Positions 11,135 through 23,265 of a DNA stretch of 64,000 nucleotides are shown here, piece after piece (the first letter of the stretch is position 1; each line of letters begins with the position of its first letter). Origin of the DNA: Pteria penguin (lineage: Eukaryota > Mollusca > Bivalvia > Pterioida > Pteriidae); assembly GCA_035048485.1 (NCBI GenBank), contig CM068589.1, forward strand, positions 655,001 through 719,000. Direction: 5' to 3'. Position numbers and translations under genes: made by a program. Under the pieces are notes generated by a model. It made no database searches and was not told the origin of the DNA. It saw nothing but the letters and a program-made list of their open reading frames with translations.

Positions 11135-12280
11135 GGTTCCCTAGAAAATCAAGAGATTGGATCATGTGCTATGGAGGAGTAATCATTCCGTGCCGACTCT
11201 CCAAGATAAAGTATTTCTTATATTTGTTACTTCTCAGCTCAAACACCGTAATATCCCTACAATAAATGTAAATAATTTCCCCTCAGCCTGTTGAAATTAT
11301 GATACTATTACCGTTATTTTTATCGCAGGACGCATTATTCCATAACAATGATAAGAGGGTTTATCATATGATATTATTATCAAATACTACGAAAATCTTC
11401 GTCATCGGCTCCTTTGCGTTTTGTCATAGAAAAAGGTAAAATCTTAGCGAATAATGGCACGGTGAAATTCAAAGAAATTCAAGTCAAAAATGTTCCGAGC
11501 TCATTCCGTCCAGTTTACCTTCTTATATTTAAATTTATTGATTTAGTAAAACTATCTCGCGATCGTTTTTCGTTATATTTTACAATATATAAAGGTTTAA
11601 ACTTTTTAAGTAACTTATTCCTTGACACTATGCGAATCAGTTTTAGGAGATGTTCTGCATAAAAATATGTAACGCAGGTTGGCGTCCAAATTAAACATGC
11701 ATAAAATTATTGTGATTGTGCCCTGTTTCTCAGAAAGATATGTATGTATTGAAAAGAAAGCGATATCCTGTTCATAATAAGTGTTATTCAAGTCAAACAC
11801 AAAGAATGATTTTCGTAAAATGTCACAAATCTCACTGTTCTGGACATGGCGGATGGTCAACCCTATGTATAATTTCTCCTCTGTTACGATATCGTTCGTA
11901 TGTAGAAAATTATATGATGTCTTCAATTGTTAAATGCATGAGTGTTGAATTCCTTACATACATATCAAAATGTCACACAGTTCTCGTTTCTAAAGCGAAC
12001 GAGCTCTGAAACTAGAGCCTTGTTTATCCTCCCAATGTGTAGATGAAAATATAAGAACGATAGACAAGGTGGCTTAGCGCATAGTTTCCCGTTACAAAAC
12101 TACATCACGCGGCGAAAAACCTCATATTGACGAAGTCTTCCATACATACCGCGTATAGACATACAATTAAAACATTCTGTCTAAAAAGAATAAAAATTAA
12201 CGGCCAGGAGGATCCTAGATCCGCCACTGAGGAGAATGATAACGTTTCTCTGGATAAGAAGATAACGTAAACGTACTGAT
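11135..12280. other. Non-coding stretch
   Basis: No supported gene. Near 12205 the phrase GATCCTAGATCCGCCACTG resembles a common repeat end also seen near 47700 (CCTGGATCCGCCACTG) and 18487. Confidence 0.5.
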
Positions 12281-13000
12281 CAAATTTTATGCACATCAAC
12301 GATTGCAAAGATATTTTACATTTACATAGAAGTAACCTACTTTTAAAAACCAAGAGACCCTCCAATGTTCTCACAGGAAATTAGAAAAGTGACAGCTTGA
12401 ACAAAATACTAAATCAAATGACCGAACAATATAAATGAACAGGTAAATTTTTATTCATATATACAGGTTCAAAGAAGATATTTTACATGTACATGTTTGA
12501 AAACGAAGAGATCATCAAGTGTTCTCATATGAAATTCGAAAGATCCACAATTTGAAATACATGTAAGTTCTAAAGCAGATAAATCAACAACATCGATAAA
12601 CAGATAAATTTGTATGCACATATTTAGTTGAAAGCAAGATATTTTACATCTACATCTAAGTACCACATAAGTAAAGAGAAGAAGCCTCCCAATGTTGTCA
12701 TATGAAATTCAAATTGGTGCACAAAATTAAAAGGTATATATGTTCAATATTTATTGTTCGAAAGAACTTGATATAAGTTCTAAAGGAGATAATGATCACC
12801 GTAAATCAACAAATTAAGTTCTATTTACATATACATCGGAGTAATATATTTTACAGACATTCCAATTTTCCCATTTGAAATTCGAAAAATCGACAACTTG
12901 AAATAATTCCTAAAGCAGATAAGTGAATAAACCAATAAAATGATTAAGTTTTATTCACATGCACATTTGCAAAGAAGACAATCTACATACATCGATATAA
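12281..13000. repeat. Degenerate tandem array, about five units of 150-190 bp
   Basis: Units share, in order, AAATTT-TAT-CACAT, GATATTTTACAT, GAAATTCGAAA and TTCTAAAGCAGATAA. Starts are near 12281, 12447, 12606, 12815 and 12945. The third unit carries a ~50-bp insert at 12707-12760 which is only the extreme 3' tip of dispersed repeat C. Confidence 0.7.
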
Positions 13001-13315
13001 AAGCGATATTAAAGCAAGTTTTCATTATTACGTCTTAGATCATATCATTTTTGAAAGCGCAGAAGAATATAAACTTTTCAACGTTGCTACATTCTAAGTC
13101 ACAAAAGTTGCACTACAATTCAAAAAGTAATATTGTTTCAATATTCTTTGTTCAGTTTCCTCTGTATTCCATGTGCAGCGAGTAGAGATGGGTGTTTTAT
13201 GCTCTTTATCTGCTTCCAAGTCATACTATGTATTGTTCTACCTTGTAAAATCGCCAATTATTCAGATGGGAACAGACTACACGGAATCTTTACGCTGTTC
13301 CTCTACATTGCCTTG

Positions 13316-14506
13316 TTAGAGAAAGATAGGACATGTGAGCAAAAGTAATGCCACAAATAAAAAGGAATATGTCAGTGCTATTCTGTCAAATGTCTTAGCT
13401 AATTTTGCGCAGGAATTTTCCATAATCCCGGGTTTCTTGAATTCTTCCACGACATTTTTCTTACATGATCTACAATTCATCAAACATTGGAAACGTAGAA
13501 TGTTGGCGATGGTTTTAGCCAGTGTCGGAAATTCTTTCTCCGAATCCCAATAGTAAATTCTCAGATTGAACATATTTACGACTACAATTATCGTGCTGTA
13601 AATAATGGAGATTAACAAGAAGAATGATACATTCGGCATAGGGGATGACGTCTTGGGCAACGAATCTGTAATAAGGGTCATAAAAACTGCGATTGTCAGG
13701 AAAATTGTTACTGCGTACGAAGTTCTCTCGCCACTCTCAAAGGGTAACAAGAACACGAGGGGGTTTAAGAAGACAAGAAGTACGATTGGCGCTATCATAT
13801 TTAGACAGAAAAACGCAGGTTTCCTCTTTATAGTCACTTGGAACTGTGCAAGTGTATGATCACCACCGTAACTGAATTGCTCTGTTTTAGTTGATACAAT
13901 ATCCCAAAGGCTGTTTTTTGAATAATGAAGCAGATCAACGTCAGGACGTTTGAAGTTCAGATTTATCTCGTATGCATAGTGTCCCCAAACCGCAATCCGC
14001 ACGATGCAAGTTTGCTTATCGAAGGGAAAGTATGTCATGTCGCTCTCGCATACAGTGCTAAGATCATCACTGGCGGCATACTTCACTTTTCCAGTTGGAT
14101 ACACTCGAGTTATAATAGGTTCATCTTTAGCTATAACTGTGAATTCCTTGGCAGAGTTGATGACGTTTATTTCTGGATACCACACGTCAGTACGTGGGAG
14201 AATTAATGAGTCGATTCCATTGTGGTCAGTGCTATTCCATTCCAGTCTATAATCTGTCCATGTAAGTAAAAATGCAGCAACAGTAGATAACTCTCCCATG
14301 ACATCATCGTAGTCCTTAATTGCCATTAACATGACATTAACATCTACCTCCAGTGTCTCAGAGTTATTGTAAGGCGGATGTAGTTTCTTGTTGTAATCCT
14401 GAAATAATTCGTTGATCAATGTTTCTTTGTCATCCACGGTGTAACTTTCGCTGTAATTATGCAAACAGAAACATACAGCTAACAAGAACCTTATACCAAT
14501 ACGCAT
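13316..14506 (-). CDS. Nicotinic acetylcholine receptor-type cys-loop channel subunit, intronless
   Basis: This encodes a pentameric ligand-gated channel subunit for the plasma membrane. I start at the second Met (396 aa), because MRIGIRFLLAVCFCLHNY is a clear signal peptide. The frame also has an upstream Met at 14551, and the residue numbers here use that one. The extracellular domain has loop A WTDYRLEW (98-105), the cys-loop C168-C182 (CESDMTYFPFDKQTC) and the loop-B region W189. M1 covers about 246-269 and M2 about 277-298, preceded by SGER, whose Glu suggests cation selectivity. M3 covers about 310-330 and M4 391-411. The adjacent Cys pair of loop C is absent, so this is not a classical alpha subunit. 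The M3-M4 loop is short. There are no introns and no frame damage. Bivalves are known for large, partly intronless expansions of this family, and this fits. The ligand cannot be told. Confidence 0.93.
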   Translation of the reverse strand: MRIGIRFLLAVCFCLHNYSESYTVDDKETLINELFQDYNKKLHPPYNNSETLEVDVNVMLMAIKDYDDVMGELSTVAAFLLTWTDYRLEWNSTDHNGIDSLILPRTDVWYPEINVINSAKEFTVIAKDEPIITRVYPTGKVKYAASDDLSTVCESDMTYFPFDKQTCIVRIAVWGHYAYEINLNFKRPDVDLLHYSKNSLWDIVSTKTEQFSYGGDHTLAQFQVTIKRKPAFFCLNMIAPIVLLVFLNPLVFLLPFESGERTSYAVTIFLTIAVFMTLITDSLPKTSSPMPNVSFFLLISIIYSTIIVVVNMFNLRIYYWDSEKEFPTLAKTIANILRFQCLMNCRSCKKNVVEEFKKPGIMENSCAKLAKTFDRIALTYSFLFVALLLLTCPIFL

Positions 14507-14551
14507 CTTGTTGCCAGTATTCAAAATCAGTCCTGGGGTATCTTTCACCAA

Positions 14552-15717
14552 TCGTAGCCTCTTAATGAATGATACAGTCGGTAATTAATGATCTAATATA
14601 TGAGTCGTCACACCAATAAAGGAAATCAAATAGTATTTATCTAGTTCACATAAAATTGATAATTTCCATTAGGTTGTTAACCCAAATTCGATAAAATTCA
14701 TTAAAAAGATAAAAGACATCGCTACTCACAAGAATCCAAATTGTATTGATAGTGTTTATTACAATGCTTAACGATTTATTGATATTTGTTTTCCAAGCTG
14801 CAGGCAAACAAACGGGTATACATTCATCATGTAAAATGATATCTCATTTAACATCGAATGAAGAGCTTGTGTCGGAAATAATTTTACAATTTTATATGAT
14901 TTTTCTGTTATACAAATGACCGGAAAAACTGTTATACGTCATTTAACTTTTCTGTTAATGTCAATACGGTTTTATATTCAGAACATGCCCATATTATTGA
15001 ACATAATAGCTAACTTATTGCATTGCCAGATGCATACTATTATTAGTTATAAGGTTTGTTTCTGACGTACTTTGGACACAAAGTACGTCTATAAAATTCG
15101 TTGGGTTGAGGCCACTGGCTATCTCGAGATCATAGTTTCTCTTTAAATGATCTAGAATATGAATATACAAGCGGATTTTCTAGAAACTTTTAAAAGTCTT
15201 TCATTGTTTTGCTCAAAGTTATTTTATAGAAGCTTTTCCGCATTATTTCTTACTATTTCAATACATTCAATTTTAGTATCCCACTTTGGTCTCACATGCC
15301 GGCATACTGCAACACCATTGACTGAATTTAGCACGAGGTGTAATAAAACTTTAAAGATGTCCAATAATATTTTAAAAAGTATTAAGAATATTATCACTGA
15401 ATATTAGTAATAGGCCTCAGAGGGTACCCCTCTCTGAAATCTTCCTGTCCATAACCACTGTATGAATGAAAAAAATAATGTAGAAGGATGTATCTTTCAA
15501 GTTTGCTCATTTCGTTGAAATCGGATAAATGATTTTGACGCTTTTGTTGACATCTTTTCGGAGTTTAACATTTTCATGAAAAATAACATGGATTTTATCA
15601 AAATTTTCTATGTGGTTGATGTTCGATGGAATGAAATGATTAGTTTAGCCAGAAGAAAACAAAACCGCAAACTTTTGCCTCACAGGGCTGTTACAATTCT
15701 GGTGAATCAGAGTCAGT
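14552..15717. other. Non-coding stretch upstream of the receptor gene
   Basis: No coding signal. It holds a short perfect hairpin at 15064-15089. No TATA box is obvious in the first 200 bp upstream of the receptor. Confidence 0.5.
15064..15089. repeat. Perfect 11-bp hairpin
   Basis: GACGTACTTTG and CAAAGTACGTC are exact reverse complements separated by a 4-nt loop. It could be a short cruciform or an RNA hairpin. No neighbouring signal links it to a gene. Confidence 0.8.
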
Positions 15718-15785
15718 GTAGCGCAGTTGGTAGCGTGTTGATCTCTGGACCAAAAGGTACACGGTTCGACGCGGCGATAAGCCAA
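15718..15785 (+). repeat. tRNA-like SINE head fragment
   Basis: An A-box TAGCGCAGTTGGTAGCGTG is followed about 45 nt later by a B-box-like GGTTCGACGC. No body of the known SINE families follows, so it is a truncated or different family. Confidence 0.55.
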
Positions 15786-15904
15786 TAGAATTAAATAAAA
15801 CAAAAATATTGTTGGCTTTTATTTTAACAATTGATATTATGTTATAATCTGAACCAACGTTCCAACCAGATTAATATTTTGTAATTTATATTACATTTAT
15901 ATGA

Positions 15905-16015
15905 TATGAGAATTCCAACCACTCGGCCACGTGCATCACTGAAGAGACATAAGATGTCGATGCGCATCTGGTGCACAAAACTAACAGGTATATATGTTCT
16001 ATATTTATTATAACC
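15905..16015 (+). repeat. Dispersed repeat C, partial copy
   Basis: Carries ATGAGAATTCCAACCA, GCATCACTGAAGAGACATAA and GCGCATCTGGTGCACAAAA, and ends in TATATATGTTCTATATTTAT. Confidence 0.8.
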
Positions 16016-16149
16016 ACTAGGCCGGTGTCGCTGCTCGTGTAGTGATAGGCCCCGAGGGCATCATAAGTCTAGTTTTCAGTGCTTTTGTACTGATATGAAA
16101 TATAAACTTAGAATTTTCCGCCATGAAATTACATGTATGTAAATCACTC

Positions 16150-16370
16150 TAAAACTAAGGAGTATCTCCCTCATACATAGCTCTGTCCTTAGATTGATTC
16201 TTTGGCCCACTTTTTCGGTCATTTTAGTTTTTAATACTGTTCTTCAAATATTTATATGATATGAGAATTCCAACCATTCGGCCACGAGCATCACCGAAGA
16301 GACATAAGTTGTCGAAATGCGCATCTGGTGCATAAAATTAAAAGGTATATGTTCTGTATTTATTATAAGA
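16150..16370 (+). repeat. Dispersed repeat C, longer copy
   Basis: It starts with AAACTAAGGAGTATCTCCCT and GCTCTGTCCTTAGATTGATT and ends with the GAGACATAAGTTGTCGAAAT part and a TATTTATTA tip. The copy at 24250 has the same extent, so about 220 bp is a common length for this repeat. It has no pol III boxes that I can see, and its copies share a fixed 3' tip, as retroelement tails do. Confidence 0.85.
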
Positions 16371-16893
16371 CTGTCTAATATATATATAAATCTGAACTTT
16401 GAATAAAAAAAGAGGATGTGTTCCATAACTTGATTGTATTAGATAGTTAGCGATGCGGGTAATTGGTCCGGGTTTACGTCACGTCACAATGTTGTAACTT
16501 TGATGTCATATATGAAACGTCTAGTAGAGATTTTCCCCCACTGACACCGCTTGCAATTCGCAAAAGTCACCAGTGATCATCCTCAAGTCTAAATTGAGGG
16601 TTATCGATCCTTGGGTGACGTCATAGAGATTCTGTTAAAAGGAGGGAGTGGGGTAAATAAACATTTATTGATTGGTCTTCGTAAAAAGTGGCATGTATAT
16701 CACAGTACTAACAAAAGAATGTAAAACTATAGGTCTTAAACATATTTTCGATTTAATATAACTGTCCAAATTATTATAGGTTATTTGCATCAATTTTGTG
16801 TCAAAATAAGAGGGCAGTGTTCTATTATTTTTCTTAATTTTAAATTTAGCATGGTTATATAAAATATTTATGTTTAAATAAACATCTGATATT

Positions 16894-16994
<101 letters not shown>

Positions 16995-17181
16995 ATTGTA
17001 AAATTATGTACCGTACACATAATTCATCTCTATAAGAGCTGCCCTCACATTGTTTTTGCAACGATATGGAGACAAAATAAGGGATAGGGTAATAAAATCT
17101 GAATTTACGGGAAATTTAACCTAGAAACATACATATTTCTTTTGTTTATTAAGAACGTATGGAATTGTAGAATGAAAATAA

Positions 17182-17184
<3 letters not shown>

Positions 17185-17239
<55 letters not shown>
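17185..17239. repeat. Poly-A tract of about 55 nt
   Basis: Uninterrupted A run. No retrotransposon body was recognised on its 5' side. Confidence 0.97.
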
Positions 17240-17241
<2 letters not shown>

Positions 17242-18077
17242 GAGATTGGCACAAACACTATCAGCACTATAAATATCACATTTTGATGCATATGTACGGA
17301 GGATAACTTTAGCAACCAGTAATGCAAGACTGCCTTTTCTCTATTAACGCATATAAGGGATTCTAAAATTGACACTGAACTGAATTTCTTAAGAAGCACT
17401 CATTTTTCACAAGAATTTTCTTAGGGATGCATAACCCTTAAAATTAGACTGGGAATTGAGTTTTACTTTTATCATGTGGTCAATCCAGATATAAAGACTA
17501 AAATATTTTCAGCTTACAATATCGACGAAGACACACTGAGTGCTTAAAAAATAACATTTATGTTAAAGTAATTAGATGAAGTATTGATTGATGCAGAGGC
17601 ATTGTATCGGTCTGAATACAATAATCATTTCATTTGTGACAGTTAAGATATCGAACTAAAAATCATTAAATTACATTGCATTAATATAATTGACGTACGT
17701 TAATTGCTTTTGGAAAAATTATTGTGTTGAGTTTTAGATTAAATGAACGAAGCGTACAAATACTTTATACGGATTCCTATTCACGATAACGTAAGAGTCA
17801 ATATTTGTTTTCAATGACTTATTGGATACAACGGGTCACAATTTAGAACATACGCAAACAACTAAATAAAATAAAAACTACCACTACTACTACTAATAAT
17901 AATAATCAAAGTACTGAGAGTACTGATGGAAGGTGATTAATGAAGGACACTGTATAGTCAACAATAGCAACACCTAGCGTGGCATTATATGGCTGTCACT
18001 AAGTTTGAAGGGATATATATGAAAGTATAGAAACATTCCCATATTGCCAAAAATTCTGTAAAGTATTTTTCATATCC
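17240..18077. other. Non-coding stretch, nothing recognised
   Basis: AT-rich sequence with no ORF or repeat signature that I can support. Confidence 0.5.
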
Positions 18078-18375
18078 GTGCAATGTGTAAAAGGTTATGG
18101 ACTAGACAAAGATTTACCCACCCATCATATACAATGTGACCTTGACCTTGCGGATATAACCTTGGTTGAAGGTCAAAATACACCCTTTGATCCTAGGCAA
18201 CAATTCTATGAAATATTACTCAAATCTATACAAGGGATAGAAAGGTATGGTACAGACTGGTTTACCCATCATATACATTGTGACCTTGATATTGAAGATA
18301 CATGTATGACCTTTCAGTCAAGGTCATGACGCACCCTTGGGTCCAGGGCAACAATTCTGTGAATTATTATTAAAA
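18078..18375 (+). repeat. Two tandem copies of a ~152-bp repeat with AGGTCA-type half-sites
   Basis: Two adjacent copies share TTTACCCA-TCATATACA-TGTGACCTTGA and the later word GGCAACAATTCT. TGACCTTGACCTT and AAGGTCA words are dense, and they look like nuclear-receptor half-sites. Such motifs are common in invertebrate dispersed repeats, so no regulatory role is claimed. Confidence 0.75.
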
Positions 18376-19104
18376 TTCTTGCATGATTGCGCAGATTGAC
18401 AAATATTTGTTTTTACGCGTGCTTTACCAACCACCCACCCTTTTCTTTTTCTTTCTTTTCTTTCTTTTTTTTTTTTTTTGGCAATCCTGGATTCGCCACG
18501 GTTTATATCCTAAATGATATATAGAATCTGAATCTTAGCAAACCATAGTAATACCCGGCCGAGGTAATACTCGATGTTGACTAACTATCACACGCATGCA
18601 TTTTTCTAGAAAATTAGTCCGTGCGTTCTGTTTGATTAACAAGGTATTCAATTTCAACCAGCAAAATGGAGTTGTTCCCAAGACAGGCATTTTCAAGTCT
18701 ATATATGACTTTCCTATATCAAAATCGGTCTTTACTTCATTTACTCCAGCTGACAATGTCAGCAGGGACTTATATATCTAATATACATACCTGATAAAAT
18801 AATTAAAGATTTCTAAACTGAGGATTTGGTGAGATATGACCCAAGATTAATATCAAGATAAATGAATAAGATAAAAGCGATTATTTCATCTTTAACACAT
18901 TTATATATTTATATATATTGTATATATGTCTTTACATGAGGTCATTGTGGGTGTGTATGTGTAGAAAATAATGTTAAATTGATGGACTTGGTGTATATTC
19001 GTACTATCATTGAGAGTAAATGACCTCATTTGCAGGTTTGGATATTTGGAATTACACAGAAACTTAGGGGCAGATCCAGAACCTCACCAGCTATGGGGGT
19101 GGGG

Positions 19105-20070
19105 GGGGGGGCGTACACATCTCTCGAGTTAGAAAGTCTGCAAGGACAAAGGGGTCGATTTGGGGGGGGGGGGGGGTTCAGGGGACTTCCCCGAGAAAAA
19201 TTAAAATACAGTGGATGTAAGCAAATCGAAAGCCTCTGTAGCATCTTTGAACTGTATCTGACTCGGTATTCCCTTTCCAAAAGAAAAAAAAAATAAAATG
19301 AAAAACATAATTCATGTCAACAAATATTGATTTAACACTTGCACGGATCTAAAAATAAATAAATAAATAAATCGGGAGATCCGATCAAGGGATAAAGGCT
19401 ATGATTGTCGGAAAATGATATACATAATAGTTAAAACAACATGCGTTTTTGTCCACTTCATTGAAATCAGCGCATTTACCAGCGCATCCTGATGGATCAT
19501 ATCACATTTTCATTGTGTCTGCAGCTTCGATCAAATTTTAACCGACGGTAATAAAAAAAAAAAACCATGCAATTGTTAATATCTGTAGTGTATTATGATT
19601 GTTTCTGGCTAGTGATTGATTTAATAAGAAAACATTTACTTAACAGAGATGTCTTTCTCGCTCATCCCCTATGCTTCCTGTCGGAAGGGGGCACGTGCAA
19701 TGGTTGAATCTGCACCTGAATCCCTGAAACATAAAATTAGTTTAACTTCTCTCAACTTCTCTTTTTTGACAATAGGGAAGTGTTGATTAGAGATGGTTAT
19801 AAATATCTAAAACCAACATGGAATCGATAGATCTAATGTTCACGAGATGACCTAACCAATTTGTACCATACGTGCAATAGACTGTGTCTGAAATGTGAAA
19901 TTTAAACGGACATTATCAAAGCATTACCATGCGCCAATTTTCAGTAATTCAGAAATTAGTTCTTAAGAATTTATTACAAAACTAAATCTAATTTTAAGGG
20001 AAAAAATACGAAAAAGTGCAAAAATTTGCACCTCTCTGTCTCTCTCTCTCTGTATTGCTTTCATAAGAAT
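19105..20070 (+). repeat. Unclassified repeat D, copy 1
   Basis: Two blocks match the copy at 22553-23265. The first (19105-19500) has GAAAGTCTGCAAGGAC, GAACTGTATCTGA-TCGGTAT, CATAATTCATGTCAACA and AACACTTGCACGGAT. The second (about 19945-20070) has AATTTATTACAAAA, TGCACC, CTCTCTCTGTAT and CTTTCATAAGAA. The middles differ. This copy carries long G runs that the other copy lacks. Confidence 0.75.
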
Positions 20071-20756
20071 TTGAACGTCACATGCAGACTAGTTCTACAA
20101 TGTTTAAATTTCCAGTCGTGCCTGATTTTATGATTATCTCCATGTAGATTAATACCAATTTTACAACATCTTGTGATAAGATATAGATCGAAATCTTAAA
20201 AATAAAAAAGATATCGATGTACAAAGTAGTGACATATATTAGGGATTAAAATTAGCGTCTAGAAAAGACAAAGATTAAGGAAGGATTTTCAGAGTAACAG
20301 AGGAATAGTAAGATCTTTCGCGACATCACAAAAAAATATCAAAAGAAATTAGAGATAACTAAAGACATGTATATGAAACTCGCATACGTTTTATGTATAT
20401 AATAGCAATATAGCAATGTATAAAGGTGTGCTTAAACATCAAATCACGATATTCTTCTTGACTTTACGAAAATTCGGTCACCCCATAGTAATTTTCAAAG
20501 CTGTTTTATACACATATACATGTACTAAGAGCTCAAATGCATCCGACTTACAAAAGGTAGAAATACTGTTGAATTGTTCACAGAGACTAGAAATGCAAGT
20601 TCGTTATGAATATTTTGTACATGAAATGCGTTTGATCTTGTCTATATGTTTACTTTGACAGTGTCACTATGTAAAGTAATCCTTTGTGTTGACATACGTC
20701 TTGCACGAACAAGGTTTCAGTACGATGTTTCAGTGCATCAATATTATGTGTTTATA

Positions 20757-21789
20757 GTATCAGGCCACAGGTCCAAAATAAATTGTGGCGGAAACCAATT
20801 ACTCTATCGCCTCTTCAACCAGCCTGACCACTCTATTCTCTCAATGAAAATTAGAATTATAGAAAAAATATATCACCCCTCAAACAATGTCAAATTGAGC
20901 ACTCCTTTTCGTCGGAAAAGAGAAGAATACTGGATAAGACGTCTCGGCACTGTTTCGCCCTATGGATGCATTGACAATATTAGTAGTATTGGTAACCTAA
21001 CTAGTCCTGCGTGTCAATCAGTTAACGTACTCGGTTTATTCAACAAAAGCCAGAGGAGGCATCGAAACCTGAAATACATAATATTTCCTTTGATGCCCTT
21101 TTGCCATTTATAAATAAACCTCTGGGCCTTCATCACATTTGTACAAAACTTTATTCTATTTCAATCAGAAAATATTTACTGATATAAGCTCTGCAGAGTA
21201 TAGACTAGATGGAATTATTCTGGACATATCGACCGCTAGACTTTTTCGTCCCGTCAAGTCAGATATTTCTATGGAAAAATCTAATCACTCTTTCATCAAA
21301 ATTAAATTTGCAAATAAAGGCATTGCGACTTTCAGTTAAGCTGCTCAACCAGGGTTATATATGTGCTAGACTAGCAACGTCACTGAGGAAGTTCTACGGT
21401 CGTTACGAGACTCTTATTACTCCATATGATATCTCGTTATCCAGACTTTTAAATGATATTCTGGACTGAGACCGATTACGATCATTTTACACGGATTTGA
21501 CACCTTCTATACTAGAAGGTTACCAACTTCGACTTCTCCATATATAAATACATATGGTATTTACACGATTTGACTCTTTCTACTGGGTATATGTGACGAG
21601 TGTTGCTAGCAAGCAGGAGATGCTCACTCTTCCCGGGCACCTGATCTCACTCGATCACAGGGGTTCACATATGTTCTTCAAGTAGACATATTTTATTTTC
21701 CATTTGTTTTTCATTTTCACTGATTTTGTATGTCCTCTGGTTTCATGATTTTTGGACTTGTGGTTTGGATTTATCCATCATCTTTACAT
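20757..21789 (+). mobile_element. Penelope-like element family A, copy A4: endonuclease piece fused to RT tail
   Basis: The first part (20757-21110) codes the second half of a GIY-YIG endonuclease: SGHRSKI, LLYRLFNQPDHSILSMKI, then RRKREEYWIRRLGTVSPYG with the expected catalytic Glu, then GNLTSPACQSVNVLGLF. The GIY and YIG motifs are missing because the copy is cut at its 5' end. A linker follows in other frames (FTDISSAEYRLDGIILDIST, then FIKIKFANKGI). At about 21324 the sequence jumps to the last ~50 codons of RT and the normal A tail. This is the only A copy here that shows an endonuclease upstream of RT. The central RT is deleted, so it is inactive. Confidence 0.85.
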
Positions 21790-22552
21790 TGGTACCATTA
21801 ATTGTTTATTTTGATGCCAGAGGTTTTAGTATATTCCGAGAGAAAAAAGTATAAAGTAGAATGTTTTAACAACCACAACGACCATTTCGAGTTTCAAAAT
21901 ATTTTCTACTTGTACGGAAACGTCTTATTTCTGTACCGACACAACAATGTACCGAAATGTCCTTACATCTAGTCTATAATCCCTTATACGTAGTCTGATC
22001 GACTTGGAACCTCTGACTATTTATATAAGTAAACATAGCAACAGACTATGTACAATATAGAAGATGTTTAGTCGAATAAAAAAAAGAGGTCATGCACTCA
22101 AGTGAAGATGTGCATATATATCAAACACATTAAAAATAAAAGAAAACGATCGATCTATCCTTAGACGAAAGATAGCCATGGTTTAGGAATAAACTAAATA
22201 CGTTTTGACCAACATACTGCAGATCACGAATATTTTTCATATTTATTTATCTCATAAATAAGAGTACACTAAATGTATCTATTTTAGCAAATTCAATATG
22301 TAAAGCACAAATTCTGTAAGTTTAGTTGCTAAAAGTGAATTTTATGTAAGATTTGTTTGGGGACTATATTTTTGTTACTGATTAGGGCGGAAGAACACTT
22401 GGGTAACATCGGTTTCCAAATTGGGATGGACGGCGGCTTAGGGAAACTGATTACATCACCTTCCAATAATAATAATAATAATAAATGAATAAATAAATAA
22501 AATAAAAAGAAATAATAATAAACAGTATAAAAAAAATAAATAGATTAAAAAT
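21790..22552. other. Non-coding stretch
   Basis: No gene seen. It ends in a (TAA)-rich tract around 22467-22560. Confidence 0.5.
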
Positions 22553-23265
22553 AAAGCAATCGCATCTTTCGAGTGGGAAAGTCTGCAAGGACGGAAGGGC
22601 CGATTGTGGTATGGGTTCAGGAGGCTTCTGGAGAAAAATTGAAATATGTAAGCAAATTGATAGCCTCTGGAGCGTTTTTGAACTGTATCTGAATCGGTAT
22701 TTCCCTATCCAAAAATATATAAATAGCACATAATTCATGTCAACAGATATTGATCTAACACTTGCACGGATAAATAAATAGATGAATAAATAAATAAATT
22801 AAAAGGGGGACGGATGTCTAGCCCGATCAAGGGGTCCAGGCTATGATTGCCGGGAAATGATATACATAATTGTGAAAACAACATGCATGTTTGTCCACTT
22901 CATTGAAATCAGCTCGTGTACCAGAGCATCGTGTGGAAAAGGGGCTCGTTTGGACAAAAAGACACCTAAATATTGATTTGTTTTTACATTTTTAATAATC
23001 TTTATAGTCAATCATTATTTTTGCCAAATATCAAACATTTTCGTAGCGTAAAAAATAGTCATCAACCACCCCCGCCCCCTCCAAAATAAAAAAAGTCCGG
23101 AAACCAGCACCAGTATAGTAGAACGGGGGGTTGACAATCGAATGTAATTCAGAAATTAATTCCTAGAATTTATTACAAAAGTAAATCTAATTGTAAATAA
23201 AAATACAAAAAAGCGCAAATTTTGCTTTGCACCCCCTCTCTCTCTGTATCACTTTCATAAGAAGG
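22553..23265 (+). repeat. Unclassified repeat D, copy 2
   Basis: Homologue of 19105-20070 in the same orientation, 3.4 kb away. The two end blocks are conserved and the centre differs. No ORF or terminal inverted repeat was recognised, so the class is unknown. Confidence 0.75.
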
